From DASYXW01 sp035934405 (GTDB lineage Bacteria; Acidobacteriota; Terriglobia; UBA7540): a DNA stretch of 36,193 bases. Positions 1 to 7,452 of the stretch are shown one piece after another. Each line of letters starts with the position of its first letter. Positions within the stretch are counted from its first letter, which is position 1. The translations under genes and the position numbers were made by a program. The stretch covers positions 1-36,193 of the forward strand of contig DASYXW010000082.1 of NCBI GenBank assembly GCA_035934405.1, given 5' to 3'. The notes below the pieces were generated by a model. The model did not search any database. It was not told where the DNA came from and worked only from the letters and a program-made list of their open reading frames with translations.

Positions 1-168
1 CCGCCGGCCTTCCGAGAGGTGGAGTGTGGCTCGGTTCAGGTGTTTTCACCTCAAGTCCACCCGCGGGGTTGGCTGGGCGCAGAAAACAAAGCAAGAACAA
101 AAACGCTTGACTCCGCCGCCCCCTTCATAGATGCGCCAGCCGGGAATGTCATCCGCCAAGTAACAGCC

Positions 169-193
169 GCGGACCTCAAAGGCGGAGGTCCGC
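169..193. other. Perfect 9-bp stem hairpin downstream of lpxD
   Basis: A 9-bp perfect inverted repeat (GCGGACCTC / GAGGTCCGC, 7-base loop) lies just beyond the lpxD stop. In the lpxD direction no T-run follows it. In the plus direction a T-rich run follows only about 20 bases later. It may be a transcription-end or mRNA-stabilising hairpin, but it is not a textbook intrinsic terminator. Positions 1-168 show no gene I can support. Confidence 0.35.
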
Positions 194-203
194 GCTGCGC
201 AAC

Positions 204-1217
204 TCATCGGACTTTTCTTTTTTTTGCGAGCGATCGGACTTGCCGGGTCAAATCGGGAAGGCGGGCGAGCGACGCCTGCTGCCGCTTGAAATCCGCCACC
301 GGACGGGCCGGAATGCCCTCGACGACTGCTCCTTGGCGGACGATCTTGCCGGGAAAGATTGCCGACTTGGCGCCGATCATGACGCGGTCTTCGATGCGGG
401 TGTGGTCGGAGACGCCCACCTGCCCGCCAATCACAACGTAGCTGCCGACCTCGGCGCTGCCGGCGATGCCCGACTGCCCGGCGATGACCGTGTGGCGGCC
501 AATGCGCACGTTGTGGGCGATCTGGCAGAGGTTGTCGATCTTGGCGCCCTGGCCGATGACGGTCGCGCCCAGCGAGCCGCGGTCAACGGTGGAATTGCTT
601 CCGATTTCCACGTCGTCTTCGATGATGACATCGCCCAACTGCGGGAACTTGTGATGGCGTCCCTCGGCAAAGACATAGCCGAAGCCGTCCGAGCCGATGA
701 CGACGCCGGCGTGCAGGACGACGCGGTTGCCGATGCGGGCGCCCGGATAAACCGTGACGCGCGGATACAGCACGCAGTCCGCGCCCACCTCCGCGCCTTC
801 GCCCAGAGTGACCCCGGCGCTGAGACGAGTGCGCGCGCCCACCGTCACCCGGGCTTCGATGACGACGCCGGGGCCGACGCTGGCACTGGCCGCGAGCAGT
901 GCGTCCGGCGCTACGACCGCCGTCGGATGCACGCCGGGCGGCGGCGGGGCGGGCGGCCGCAATGCCTCCACGGCCCGGATGAAGGCCAGCTTGGGATTGG
1001 CGACAGCAATCGTGGTCTTGCCGCGTACCTCTGTGCCCTCGGGCACCAGAATGCACCCGGCGCGGGAATCGGCGGCTTGCGCCCGGGCGCGCGCGCCTTC
1101 GGCGAAAGTAAGCTGGTTGGGGCCGGCGCGGTCAAGCGCGGCCGCGCCGGTTACGTCGAGGGCGGCGTTGCCGTGCAGTTCGGCGTTCAGCAGCCGAGCA
1201 ATCTCGTCCACGCGCAT
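204..1217 (-). CDS. lpxD: UDP-3-O-acylglucosamine N-acyltransferase LpxD
   Basis: LpxD transfers a 3-hydroxyacyl chain from acyl-ACP to the 2-amino group of UDP-3-O-acylglucosamine, the third step of lipid A synthesis, in the cytoplasm. The 337-residue product matches the family length. It starts MRVDEIARLL, has an N-terminal uridine-binding domain of about 100 residues, and then a long left-handed beta-helix of hexapeptide repeats. The catalytic-histidine segment QIAHNVRIG is present, as is the SDGFGY loop. The frame is open upstream to 1370, but the ATG at 1217 gives the usual LpxD N-terminus, and the extra codons would run through a REP-like repeat. The neighbour upstream on the same strand is another lipid A gene, so the two probably belong to one locus. 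Identity is very secure. Confidence 0.95.
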   Translation of the reverse strand: MRVDEIARLLNAELHGNAALDVTGAAALDRAGPNQLTFAEGARARAQAADSRAGCILVPEGTEVRGKTTIAVANPKLAFIRAVEALRPPAPPPPGVHPTAVVAPDALLAASASVGPGVVIEARVTVGARTRLSAGVTLGEGAEVGADCVLYPRVTVYPGARIGNRVVLHAGVVIGSDGFGYVFAEGRHHKFPQLGDVIIEDDVEIGSNSTVDRGSLGATVIGQGAKIDNLCQIAHNVRIGRHTVIAGQSGIAGSAEVGSYVVIGGQVGVSDHTRIEDRVMIGAKSAIFPGKIVRQGAVVEGIPARPVADFKRQQASLARLPDLTRQVRSLAKKRKVR

Positions 1218-1240
1218 GATTACCTCTCTCGATGCTGCTT

Positions 1241-1310
1241 GTAGGGGTAGGGCTTGCCCTACCCTTCCGGTTCGGACGATCCCACAGGGTACGGCAAGCC
1301 GTACCCCTAC
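1241..1310. repeat. REP-like double hairpin element
   Basis: Two hairpins face each other. The first is GGGTAGGG-CTTG-CCCTACCC (1245-1264) and the second is GGGTACGG-CAAG-CCGTACCC (1287-1306). The outer 24-bp arms (1241-1264 and 1287-1310) are also inverted copies of each other with two mismatches, so the whole element could fold as one long cruciform. It fills the gap between lpxD and the acyltransferase gene and supplies the acyltransferase stop codon (1307-1309). The architecture resembles bacterial REP/BIME elements. Confidence 0.8.
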
Positions 1311-2269
1311 CGATACAAAGGAGGTTCCCCCGGCGGACGCGTCTTCCAGCGCCGGTGCACCCACAACCACTGATCGGGGTAGCGCCGAATGTAGTCCTCG
1401 ATCAATCGCGTAAAGTTCGCGGTGTTGGCAAGAATCTCTTCCTCGGGATTCTCCCGTTCAATCCACTCCACCGGCTCGAAGCGCAGGCGGTACTTTTTCC
1501 GCTCGGCATCCCAGATCACGAGCCCCAGCACCAGCGCGGCGCCGGTCTTGCGCGCCAGGCGCGCCGGGCTGCTGGTGGTGCAGGCGGGTGTGCCGAAGAA
1601 ATCCACGAAAACACCTTCGGAGAGAAGCATGTTGGTGTCCATGAGGACGCCGACGGCCTCGCCCTGCTTGAGCGCCCGGAGGACCTGGCGCGCGAAATCA
1701 TTCTTCTCAATGGGCCGCCCGCCGGAAAGGGCGCGGTAGCGGATGACGAGCGTGTTGAGCAGAGGATTGTCCATTGGGCGGACGGCGAAATGCAACGGGT
1801 TGCCGTAGACGCCGTGGGCGAAGGAGCTGAGCTCCCAGTTGCCGAAGTGGGCGGTAAGGAACAGGACTCCCTTGCCCTGGTCGCGGGCGCGGGTGTAATG
1901 CTCCAGGCCGTCGTAGGTGATGACGCTCTCGATTTTCCGCCGGCTCCATTGGGGAAAATGAGCGAAATCCGCCAGCATGCGCCCCCAGTTGCGAAAGGCG
2001 CGATAGACCACCTGGCGGCGGCGGCGCTCCGTCCAGCCGGGAAACGCCAGGCGGAGGTTGAAGAGTCCGACCTGGCGAAGCCGCGGCCAGAACCAGTAGC
2101 TGAGCGCCGCGAGGACGGAGCAGAAAGCGCGGGCGATACGGTTCGGCAGCCAGCCGAGCAACTTCAGCACGGCGGCGGCGGCCACGTATTCGAGGCGATG
2201 CCGAAAGCGTACCGGCCGGACTGCTTCCGTTGGCGAGGAGGCAGCCACCGGGGCGAGCGGAGCGCTCAT
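1307..2269 (-). CDS. Lipid A biosynthesis lauroyl-type acyltransferase (LpxL/HtrB family)
   Basis: Members of this family add a secondary acyl chain from acyl-ACP to the Kdo-lipid A precursor at the inner membrane. The protein has an N-terminal hydrophobic segment (about residues 18-50) and the catalytic HX4E motif in TAHFGNWEL. FAVRPMDNPLLN and ND-FARQVLRAL follow, as in the LpxL/M group. It is about 320 residues, near the family norm of 300-320. The ATG at 2269 is chosen. An ATG at 2302 is also in frame but would start inside an octamer repeat, and neither has a clear Shine-Dalgarno. The stop codon lies in the REP-like element before lpxD. Which acyl chain is used, and whether it is LpxL- or LpxM-like, cannot be told. 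Confidence 0.88.
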   Translation of the reverse strand: MSAPLAPVAASSPTEAVRPVRFRHRLEYVAAAAVLKLLGWLPNRIARAFCSVLAALSYWFWPRLRQVGLFNLRLAFPGWTERRRRQVVYRAFRNWGRMLADFAHFPQWSRRKIESVITYDGLEHYTRARDQGKGVLFLTAHFGNWELSSFAHGVYGNPLHFAVRPMDNPLLNTLVIRYRALSGGRPIEKNDFARQVLRALKQGEAVGVLMDTNMLLSEGVFVDFFGTPACTTSSPARLARKTGAALVLGLVIWDAERKKYRLRFEPVEWIERENPEEEILANTANFTRLIEDYIRRYPDQWLWVHRRWKTRPPGEPPLYR

Positions 2270-2292
2270 AGAGTAGGCAGTATGGCAGAAAG

Positions 2293-2328
2293 ATTGATTC
2301 ATTGATTCATTGATTCAATGAGTCAATG
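2293..2328. repeat. Octamer tandem repeat (ATTGATTC)n
   Basis: Three perfect copies of ATTGATTC are followed by a diverged AATGAGTC and a half unit. The array lies in the divergent gap between the lipid A acyltransferase and the GNAT gene. A second, related octamer array is found at 12103-12134. A short CCTGACC heptamer run (2331-2347) follows directly. Confidence 0.8.
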
Positions 2329-2357
2329 TACCTGACCCCTGACCCCTGTTTTTAAGC

Positions 2358-2363
2358 TATACT
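2358..2363 (+). promoter_or_regulatory. Candidate -10 element of the prenyl operon
   Basis: TATACT lies 41 bases upstream of the TTG start of the first gene in the plus-strand prenyl operon. No good -35 hexamer is seen at 16-18 bp, since the upstream bases are a CCTGACC repeat. The sequence TATACTGGC recurs ahead of the AlkA gene (15234), which lends it some support. Confidence 0.4.
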
Positions 2364-2404
2364 GGCGGCGAACCCACGGGCACGCCAGACGCGAGGGAGA
2401 ACGG

Positions 2405-3364
2405 TTGACCCCCGAAATCGTTGACATCCGCCGGTTTGACGCGAGGGATTTCAAGCCGCTGCTCGCGGCTGAAGCCCTAGCTTGGGCCGAGGCTATGCGC
2501 TGGGATTACACGCCTTCGGCGCAACTCATCTCCTCGTGTCTCGAAGAAAAGCGCCTCTCCGGTTACGCGCTGCTCGACGGGCGGCGGATTACCGGTTACA
2601 GCTTTTTCGTCTATGAGGGCGAGAAGGGGCTGGTGGGCGATCTGTTTGTTGATGGCAATGGCGGTGGCCTCAGGCGCGAGCACGCCCTGCTGCTGCTCGA
2701 ATCCACCCTCGAAACAATGGTCGCCACGCCGGGCATCGGGCGAATCGAAGCCCAACTGCCGCACTTCGGCGCCGAGGAGCTGGAAGCCTGCTTTCGAGCC
2801 CGCGACTTCGAAGTGTACCTTCGCCGATTCATGGTGCTGCGGCTCAGGGACCGGCCCGGCAAACAGGCCCCAGCCGTGAGGACGGAGGACTTCATCATTG
2901 AACCCTGGCAGCGCAAGCACGATCCCGCCGTGGCGCAGCTTCTTTGCGCCACCTACCGGCAGCACGTCGACGCCGTGATCAACGACCAGTACGCGTCGAT
3001 CGAGGGCGTGACGCGCCTGATTGAGAACATCGTGCACCTGCGCGGCTGCGGCGAGCATATTCCGCGCGCCTCGCTGGTGGCCTTCCATCGTCCCACCCGG
3101 AGACTCGCGGCGGTGGTGGCGCTGACGGCGGTGCGGCCGGGCACCGGCCACATCCCGCAGGTGGCGGTGGCGATCGCGTTCCAAGCGAAGGGCCTGGGCA
3201 GCGCCTTGATGGAGATTGCCTTCCGGGAAGCCGAGGCTCAGGGCTATCACGAAGTGTCGCTCACGGTCACGGACTTGAACCGGGGCGCGGTGAGGCTCTA
3301 CGAGCGGCTGGGGTTCGAGACGTTGCGCACGTTCGGAGCCTTCGTATGGAACCGGCCGGAATAA
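2405..3364 (+). CDS. GNAT-family N-acetyltransferase
   Basis: The 319-residue protein has a C-terminal GNAT domain. The acetyl-CoA loop is seen in FQAKGLGSALMEIA, and the C-terminal strand-helix in NRGAVRLYERLGFE is typical of the family. The N-terminal half may be a second, degenerate GNAT fold. It starts at TTG (2405) preceded by a good Shine-Dalgarno (GAGGGAG, 6-7 bases away). An ATG is not available nearby without losing the N-terminus. It is the first gene of a plus-strand unit, and the prenyltransferase start follows 7 bases after its stop. The acyl acceptor cannot be told from sequence. Its location suggests a role linked to the prenyl-lipid genes, but this is inference. Confidence 0.75.
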   Translation: MTPEIVDIRRFDARDFKPLLAAEALAWAEAMRWDYTPSAQLISSCLEEKRLSGYALLDGRRITGYSFFVYEGEKGLVGDLFVDGNGGGLRREHALLLLESTLETMVATPGIGRIEAQLPHFGAEELEACFRARDFEVYLRRFMVLRLRDRPGKQAPAVRTEDFIIEPWQRKHDPAVAQLLCATYRQHVDAVINDQYASIEGVTRLIENIVHLRGCGEHIPRASLVAFHRPTRRLAAVVALTAVRPGTGHIPQVAVAIAFQAKGLGSALMEIAFREAEAQGYHEVSLTVTDLNRGAVRLYERLGFETLRTFGAFVWNRPE

Positions 3365-3371
3365 CGCCCAC

Positions 3372-4277
3372 ATGCGCACGCTGCGGCTCTACTGGATTTT
3401 CGCCCGACCCTTTACGCTGATCCCGCCCATGGTCGGGATTTTTTCCGGCGCGCTCATCGGATACGGCGCAACGCGCGCCCCGCTTCGCGCCCTGCCGGTG
3501 ATCCTCGCGGTGCTCGCAGCCGCAGTACTCAATGCCGCCTCCAACGGCCTGAATCAGATTTGCGACCTCGAGAACGATCGGCTCAACAAACCTCACCGCC
3601 CGCTGCCTTCGGGGCGCATGAGTCGGGCACAGGCGTGGGGCTTCGTGGCCGTTGCTTATGTCGCGGCGCTCGCGATGGCCGCGGGCGTCAACCGGCAGAC
3701 GTTCGTCATCTACCTCGTCGCGGCGCTGGCCACGGTGGCCTATTCCGCGCCACCGCTTCGGCTGAAGCGGCATCCGATCGGCTCCAACTTCACCATTGCC
3801 TTGATTCGCGGCGAGCTTCTGAAGGTGGCAGGCTGGGCGGCGGTCTCCACCGTCCTCGGCTCCATTGAGCCGTGGTACATTGGCTTCGTCTATTTTGTTT
3901 TCTTGCTCGGAGCGACCACCACGAAGGACTTCGCCGACATCGAAGGCGACCGGGCGGCGGGCTGCATCACGCTGCCGGTCCGTTACGGCGCGGCGTGGAG
4001 CGCCCGCGCCATCAGCCCATCGTTCATCGCGCCGTGGATTCTGCTCGCGCTCGGAGCGCGGCTGCACATCCTGAGCGGAAACACCGGAGCCATCATGCTT
4101 CTCGGCGCCATCATGCTCGCCTGGGGCGCCTACGTGATTTACCTGATGAACCGAGACCCGCAGCGGCTCACGAGCGAAGGCGAGAACCATCCGTCGTGGC
4201 GCCAGATGTATTGGATGATGATGGTCGGACACCTCGGGCTCGCCGGGGCGTACCTGGTCGGCCTGCTCGGCCGCTGA
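3372..4277 (+). CDS. UbiA-family prenyltransferase
   Basis: UbiA-family integral membrane enzymes transfer a prenyl chain from a prenyl diphosphate to an aromatic, chlorin or glycerol acceptor. The protein is 301 residues with about eight or nine hydrophobic segments. Both Mg-diphosphate motifs are intact: N61-x3-D65-x3-D69 (NQICDLEND) and D186-x2-D189-x3-D193 (DFADIEGD). NKPHRPLPSG follows the first motif, as in the family. The gene starts 7 bases after the GNAT stop and ends 18 bases before the SDR gene, so it is co-transcribed. It lacks obvious hallmarks that separate UbiA, MenA, chlorophyll synthase, homogentisate phytyltransferase and digeranylgeranylglyceryl-phosphate synthase, so I do not assign an acceptor. 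The polyprenol kinase fusion two genes downstream probably supplies its donor. Confidence 0.88.
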   Translation: MRTLRLYWIFARPFTLIPPMVGIFSGALIGYGATRAPLRALPVILAVLAAAVLNAASNGLNQICDLENDRLNKPHRPLPSGRMSRAQAWGFVAVAYVAALAMAAGVNRQTFVIYLVAALATVAYSAPPLRLKRHPIGSNFTIALIRGELLKVAGWAAVSTVLGSIEPWYIGFVYFVFLLGATTTKDFADIEGDRAAGCITLPVRYGAAWSARAISPSFIAPWILLALGARLHILSGNTGAIMLLGAIMLAWGAYVIYLMNRDPQRLTSEGENHPSWRQMYWMMMVGHLGLAGAYLVGLLGR

Positions 4278-4295
4278 TTCATTCAGAGTCTCGCG

Positions 4296-5357
4296 ATGAT
4301 CTTGCTCACTGGCTCGACCGGCTATCTCGGTTCGCAGATCGCGCAGGAACTCGTCCGGCGCGGGATACCGTTTCGTGTTCTGGTGCGCGATCCGTCGCGG
4401 CTGAAATTGGAAATTGGAAATTGGAAATTCGAAAACCGAAATTCGAAATTCGAAACTCGAAACTCGAAAGTCGAAACTCGAAACTCGAAGGTCGAAACTC
4501 GGAGCGCAGCGGCGGGATACGAGATTGTGATAGGCGACCTTAGTGATCCCGGTGCGCTGGCGCGCGCGTTGCGCGGCGTTCAGCAGGTCATCCACACTGC
4601 GGCGCTCGTCAAGGTGTGGGCGAAAGACCGGCAGGATTTCTGGCGCGTTAACGTGGACGGATTGAAGAATCTCTGCCGCGCTGCGGCGAAGGCTGGCGTC
4701 GAGCGGATTGTCTACACCTCGTCGTTTATCGCGCTTGGCCCTTCGGCGGACCCGAATGCCGGCGAAGAGCTTCGGCATGACGGCAAGTTCAGGAACGAAT
4801 ACGAGCAGACGAAAGCCGAGGCGCTCGTTTGGCTGCGCGACGAGGGCTACCGTCAGTTCCCGGTGATTACGCTCCTTCCCGGAGTGATTTACGGCAAAGG
4901 GCCTCTTACCGAGGGCAACATGGTGGGCAACATGATCCACCAATATCTCTTCAAGATGATGCCGGCGCTGGTCGGGTCGGGCCGGCAGCGCTGGAGCTTC
5001 GCCTACAATCGTGACGTGGCCGCCGCGCACGTGGCGGCTTTGACGGCAGGACGGCTGGGGCAGGAGTACATCCTGGGCGGCGACAATCGCTCCCTCAATG
5101 ACTTCTATCGGGCGCTGGCGCAGGTCTCCGGGCTTCGGCACCGGGTGAGGCACGTTCCGTTCGGCGTCGGCAAAATCCTGGGCGGTATGGATGTCGCGCT
5201 CGCCCTTGTCGCACCTCATCAGCCGGTCCTAACACCCGGCGCCATTGAGATATTCAAACACGACTGGGTCTATTCAAGCGGCAAAGCCGTGCGCGAACTG
5301 AATTACCATGTGACGCCACTCGATGAGGGGCTTCGCGCCACTCTCGCCAACGCATGA
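4296..5357 (+). CDS. Extended SDR (NAD-dependent epimerase/reductase) carrying an in-frame heptamer array
   Basis: This is a Rossmann-fold NAD(P)-dependent epimerase, dehydratase or reductase of the dihydroflavonol-reductase/HpnA type, 353 residues. The nucleotide loop is GSTGYLG (residues 6-12). The active-site YxxxK is Y169-EQT-K173, with serines at 142-143 (YTSS). Residues about 37-69 are a low-complexity peptide with a seven-residue period (KFETRNS, KVETRNS). It is encoded by a 98-bp array of 7-bp units between the second strand and the GYEIVIGDLSD strand, a variable surface loop in this fold. The rest of the protein looks intact, so the gene is probably functional. Its stop overlaps the next start by 4 bases (ATGA). 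The substrate is unknown; reduction or isomerisation of a lipid or its head group is a guess from context. Confidence 0.85.
   Translation: MILLTGSTGYLGSQIAQELVRRGIPFRVLVRDPSRLKLEIGNWKFENRNSKFETRNSKVETRNSKVETRSAAAGYEIVIGDLSDPGALARALRGVQQVIHTAALVKVWAKDRQDFWRVNVDGLKNLCRAAAKAGVERIVYTSSFIALGPSADPNAGEELRHDGKFRNEYEQTKAEALVWLRDEGYRQFPVITLLPGVIYGKGPLTEGNMVGNMIHQYLFKMMPALVGSGRQRWSFAYNRDVAAAHVAALTAGRLGQEYILGGDNRSLNDFYRALAQVSGLRHRVRHVPFGVGKILGGMDVALALVAPHQPVLTPGAIEIFKHDWVYSSGKAVRELNYHVTPLDEGLRATLANA
4403..4500. repeat. 14-unit heptamer array inside the SDR coding sequence
   Basis: Fourteen contiguous 7-bp units run without a gap, beginning GAAATTG x3, GAAATTC, GAAAACC and ending in GAAACTC variants. Units differ at two or three positions. 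Because 7 is not a multiple of 3, every frame reads the same cycle of seven codons. The GAAACTC unit has no stop codon in any of the six frames. Confidence 0.95.
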
Positions 5358-6766
5358 ACGCCGCCTCCTCGCCTTCGCTCTCCCGGCCCGCGCTTTTCCC
5401 CACGCGCAAGATCGTCCACATGTCGATGCTCGGGTTTGCGTTCCTGCTGCCGTTTTTGACCTGGCTCGAGGCAGTGGGAGCTGCGGTGCTCGCGCTGCTG
5501 TTCAACGTTTTCCTTCTGCCCCGGCTCGAAGTGGATTTGAGCAAGCGGCCGGTGAGAACGAGCGGCATTGCCGGCGATGCGTCGGGGCAGGCCGCGGACT
5601 TTGACCAGATCCTCACCGGTACTTGGACAGGCATCGTGCTGTATCCAATTTCCGTCCTGGCGCTGATACTCATCTTCCGTCATCGGATGTATATTGCGGC
5701 GGCGGCGTGGGCCATCATGGCCCTCGGCGATGGCATGGCGAGTGTCGCGGGTGGCGCGTTCGGCGGGCCTGCTCTGCCCTACAACCGAGAGAAGACTTGG
5801 GCGGGCTTCGGCGGGTTCATTGTCGCGGGCACAGCGGGGGCCTACGTCCTCACGCGCTGGGTGGCGCCGTCGCTCGCATCGAAGCAGGTGCTCGCGGTCT
5901 GCGTCGCGACCGCTGTGGCCGGCGCGCTGGTCGAAAGCGTCCCGATGCGCCTCGACGACAACCTTTCGGTCCCGCTGGCCTCGGGCTGCTTCATGTTCTC
6001 GGCCTACCTGGTCGAACGTTCCGCGCTCGCGAGCAACCTGCCCTACCTGGGCCGCCGCCTCGCGCTCGCGGCCGTCATCAACCTGGCGTTTGCGCTTCTG
6101 GCGCTCCGCTTCAAGACCATCAACCGCTCCGGCGCCGCGGTGGGATTCCTGCTAGGTGTGCTGGTGTATCTGGGCTGGGGCTGGAAGAGCTTTGCGCTGC
6201 TGCTGGCGTTCTTCCTGCTCGGGTCGGTGTCGACGCGCCTGGGCTACCGGCAGAAACTGAAGCGCGGGATCGCCGAGCGGCGAGGCGGGGCGCGAAGCTG
6301 GCGCGAAGCGCTGGCGAATGGACTCGCGCCTGCCTTCTTCTCCGTGCTCGTTCTCACCACACATCAGGAAGCGGCGTTTCTGCTGGCTCTGGTGGCGTCG
6401 CTGGCGGAAGCCGCGGGCGACACGGTTTCGAGCGAAATCGGCGAATGGCTTTCGCCGCGAGCTTACCTGCTCACCACTTTCAAGCCCGTTGCCGCTGGGG
6501 AGAACGGTGGAGTGTCACTGGCCGGCACCGCAGCGGGGCTCGCGGCTTCGGCGATGGTGGTGGGGCTGGGATACGCGCTCGGACTGTGCCGCGCGGGGTT
6601 CGCGAGCGCGGCGTTCGCACTCGCCGCCGCAGTTGCCGGCAACCTTTTTGACAGCCTGCTGGGCGCGACGCTCGAACGCCGGACTCTGGTGACCAACGGC
6701 ATCGTGAACTTTGCCGGCACGAGTTTTGCCGGAGCGCTGGCGCTCGTCTGGATGCTGGGCCGGTGA
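5354..6766 (+). CDS. Polyprenol/phytol kinase-DUF92 (VTE5-VTE6-like) fusion protein
   Basis: A 470-residue multi-pass membrane protein joins two families. Residues 1 to about 225 resemble dolichol/phytol kinases (CTP-dependent; plant VTE5): RKIVHM near the N-terminus (the RKxxH signature), GDGMASVAG, then NREKTWAG. Residues about 230-470 are a DUF92/TIGR00297 domain (plant VTE6, phytyl-phosphate kinase), with EAAGDTVSSEIGEW, AGENGGVSLAGT, GNLFDSLLGA and NFAGT in order. In plants and cyanobacteria these two activities turn phytol into phytyl phosphate and then phytyl diphosphate. A fusion upstream or downstream of a UbiA enzyme would couple salvage of a prenyl alcohol to prenyl transfer. That functional reading is inference; the two domains are seen directly. 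The start overlaps the SDR stop (ATGA), so translation is coupled. Confidence 0.85.
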   Translation: MNAASSPSLSRPALFPTRKIVHMSMLGFAFLLPFLTWLEAVGAAVLALLFNVFLLPRLEVDLSKRPVRTSGIAGDASGQAADFDQILTGTWTGIVLYPISVLALILIFRHRMYIAAAAWAIMALGDGMASVAGGAFGGPALPYNREKTWAGFGGFIVAGTAGAYVLTRWVAPSLASKQVLAVCVATAVAGALVESVPMRLDDNLSVPLASGCFMFSAYLVERSALASNLPYLGRRLALAAVINLAFALLALRFKTINRSGAAVGFLLGVLVYLGWGWKSFALLLAFFLLGSVSTRLGYRQKLKRGIAERRGGARSWREALANGLAPAFFSVLVLTTHQEAAFLLALVASLAEAAGDTVSSEIGEWLSPRAYLLTTFKPVAAGENGGVSLAGTAAGLAASAMVVGLGYALGLCRAGFASAAFALAAAVAGNLFDSLLGATLERRTLVTNGIVNFAGTSFAGALALVWMLGR

Positions 6767-6773
6767 GAGGGCA

Positions 6774-6793
6774 CCCGGAGTTCCTGATCCGGG
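6774..6793 (+). terminator. Weak hairpin after the prenyl operon
   Basis: CCCGGA and TCCGGG flank an 8-base loop just after the stop of the kinase fusion gene. No T-tract follows, so termination here is only a possibility. Confidence 0.25.
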
Positions 6794-6859
6794 AGCGAGT
6801 TTCGGGTTTCGTTTCGAAGGGCGTGGCGTTAGCATACTCACTGACTTACGGAGGGCCGC

Positions 6860-7429
6860 GTGCGAATGACTCCTGCTCTGGTACTGTTGCTGCTGGCCAC
6901 CGAACCGGTTCGCGTTCCCCGCGACCCCGGACTTTACTATCTCATGCCACCAGACACATCGCGCATCGAAGGGCGCGCCGTGACGGTGTCGCAGGGGAGA
7001 AGCCGCATGCCACTCGGACGTTCGATGCCGGCGCCGATGAAGGCTATCGGCGGAGGAGGTCAGTCTGAGGCCGAAATCCTGGGCGAGCACGCGGCGCAAA
7101 GAGTGATTGCCGCTCCGGTCTTCTACTTTCGCGCCCAGGAAGGTCAGGAAGCGACGGGCGCCGGCGACCTGGTGCTGGTGAAGCTGCGGGTGAAGAAGAA
7201 CCACCGCGAATTCACGATTAGCGCCGAGGGGCCGTGGCAATCGAACACTGGAGTGCCGCTGCGGTCGCAGGTGGAGTTCTACGCGAAGCGGGTGGAAAGC
7301 GGCCTTTACAAGCTCACGCCGGCCGAGGACTTGAAGCCCGGCGAGTACGGCTTTTACCTCTTCCGCGGACGCGACCTTCCGGGATTCCTCTACGATTTTT
7401 CCGTGGCGTCGCCTGACGCTGTTCCATAG
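6860..7429 (+). CDS. Hypothetical protein, probably exported
   Basis: The 189-residue product begins with a short hydrophobic stretch (TPALVLLLLA) that could be a signal peptide, although the charged region is minimal. I recognise no family. The C-terminal half looks like a small beta-sandwich domain (VKLRVKKNHREF, then LTPAEDLKPGEYGFYLF), a pattern common in exported acidobacterial proteins. The start is GTG at 6860 with GGAGGG five bases upstream; an ATG two codons later is possible. It stands alone in a 93-base gap after the prenyl operon and converges on the penicillin-binding protein gene 23 bases away. Confidence 0.65.
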   Translation: MRMTPALVLLLLATEPVRVPRDPGLYYLMPPDTSRIEGRAVTVSQGRSRMPLGRSMPAPMKAIGGGGQSEAEILGEHAAQRVIAAPVFYFRAQEGQEATGAGDLVLVKLRVKKNHREFTISAEGPWQSNTGVPLRSQVEFYAKRVESGLYKLTPAEDLKPGEYGFYLFRGRDLPGFLYDFSVASPDAVP

Positions 7430-7452
7430 GCCGTGGACGCTGGTCCGCGACC

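Noticed and set aside
240..1244. Open frame on the plus strand opposite lpxD
   Set aside because: It mirrors the hexapeptide repeat codons of lpxD and shows no conserved motif.
4403..4500. CRISPR-like array
   Set aside because: The period is 7 bp with no spacers and no cas genes; it is a simple tandem repeat.
3267..5219. Long open frame on the minus strand opposite ubiA and the SDR gene
   Set aside because: It has no recognisable domain, is antisense to genes with clear motifs, and is explained by high GC and the stop-free heptamer array.
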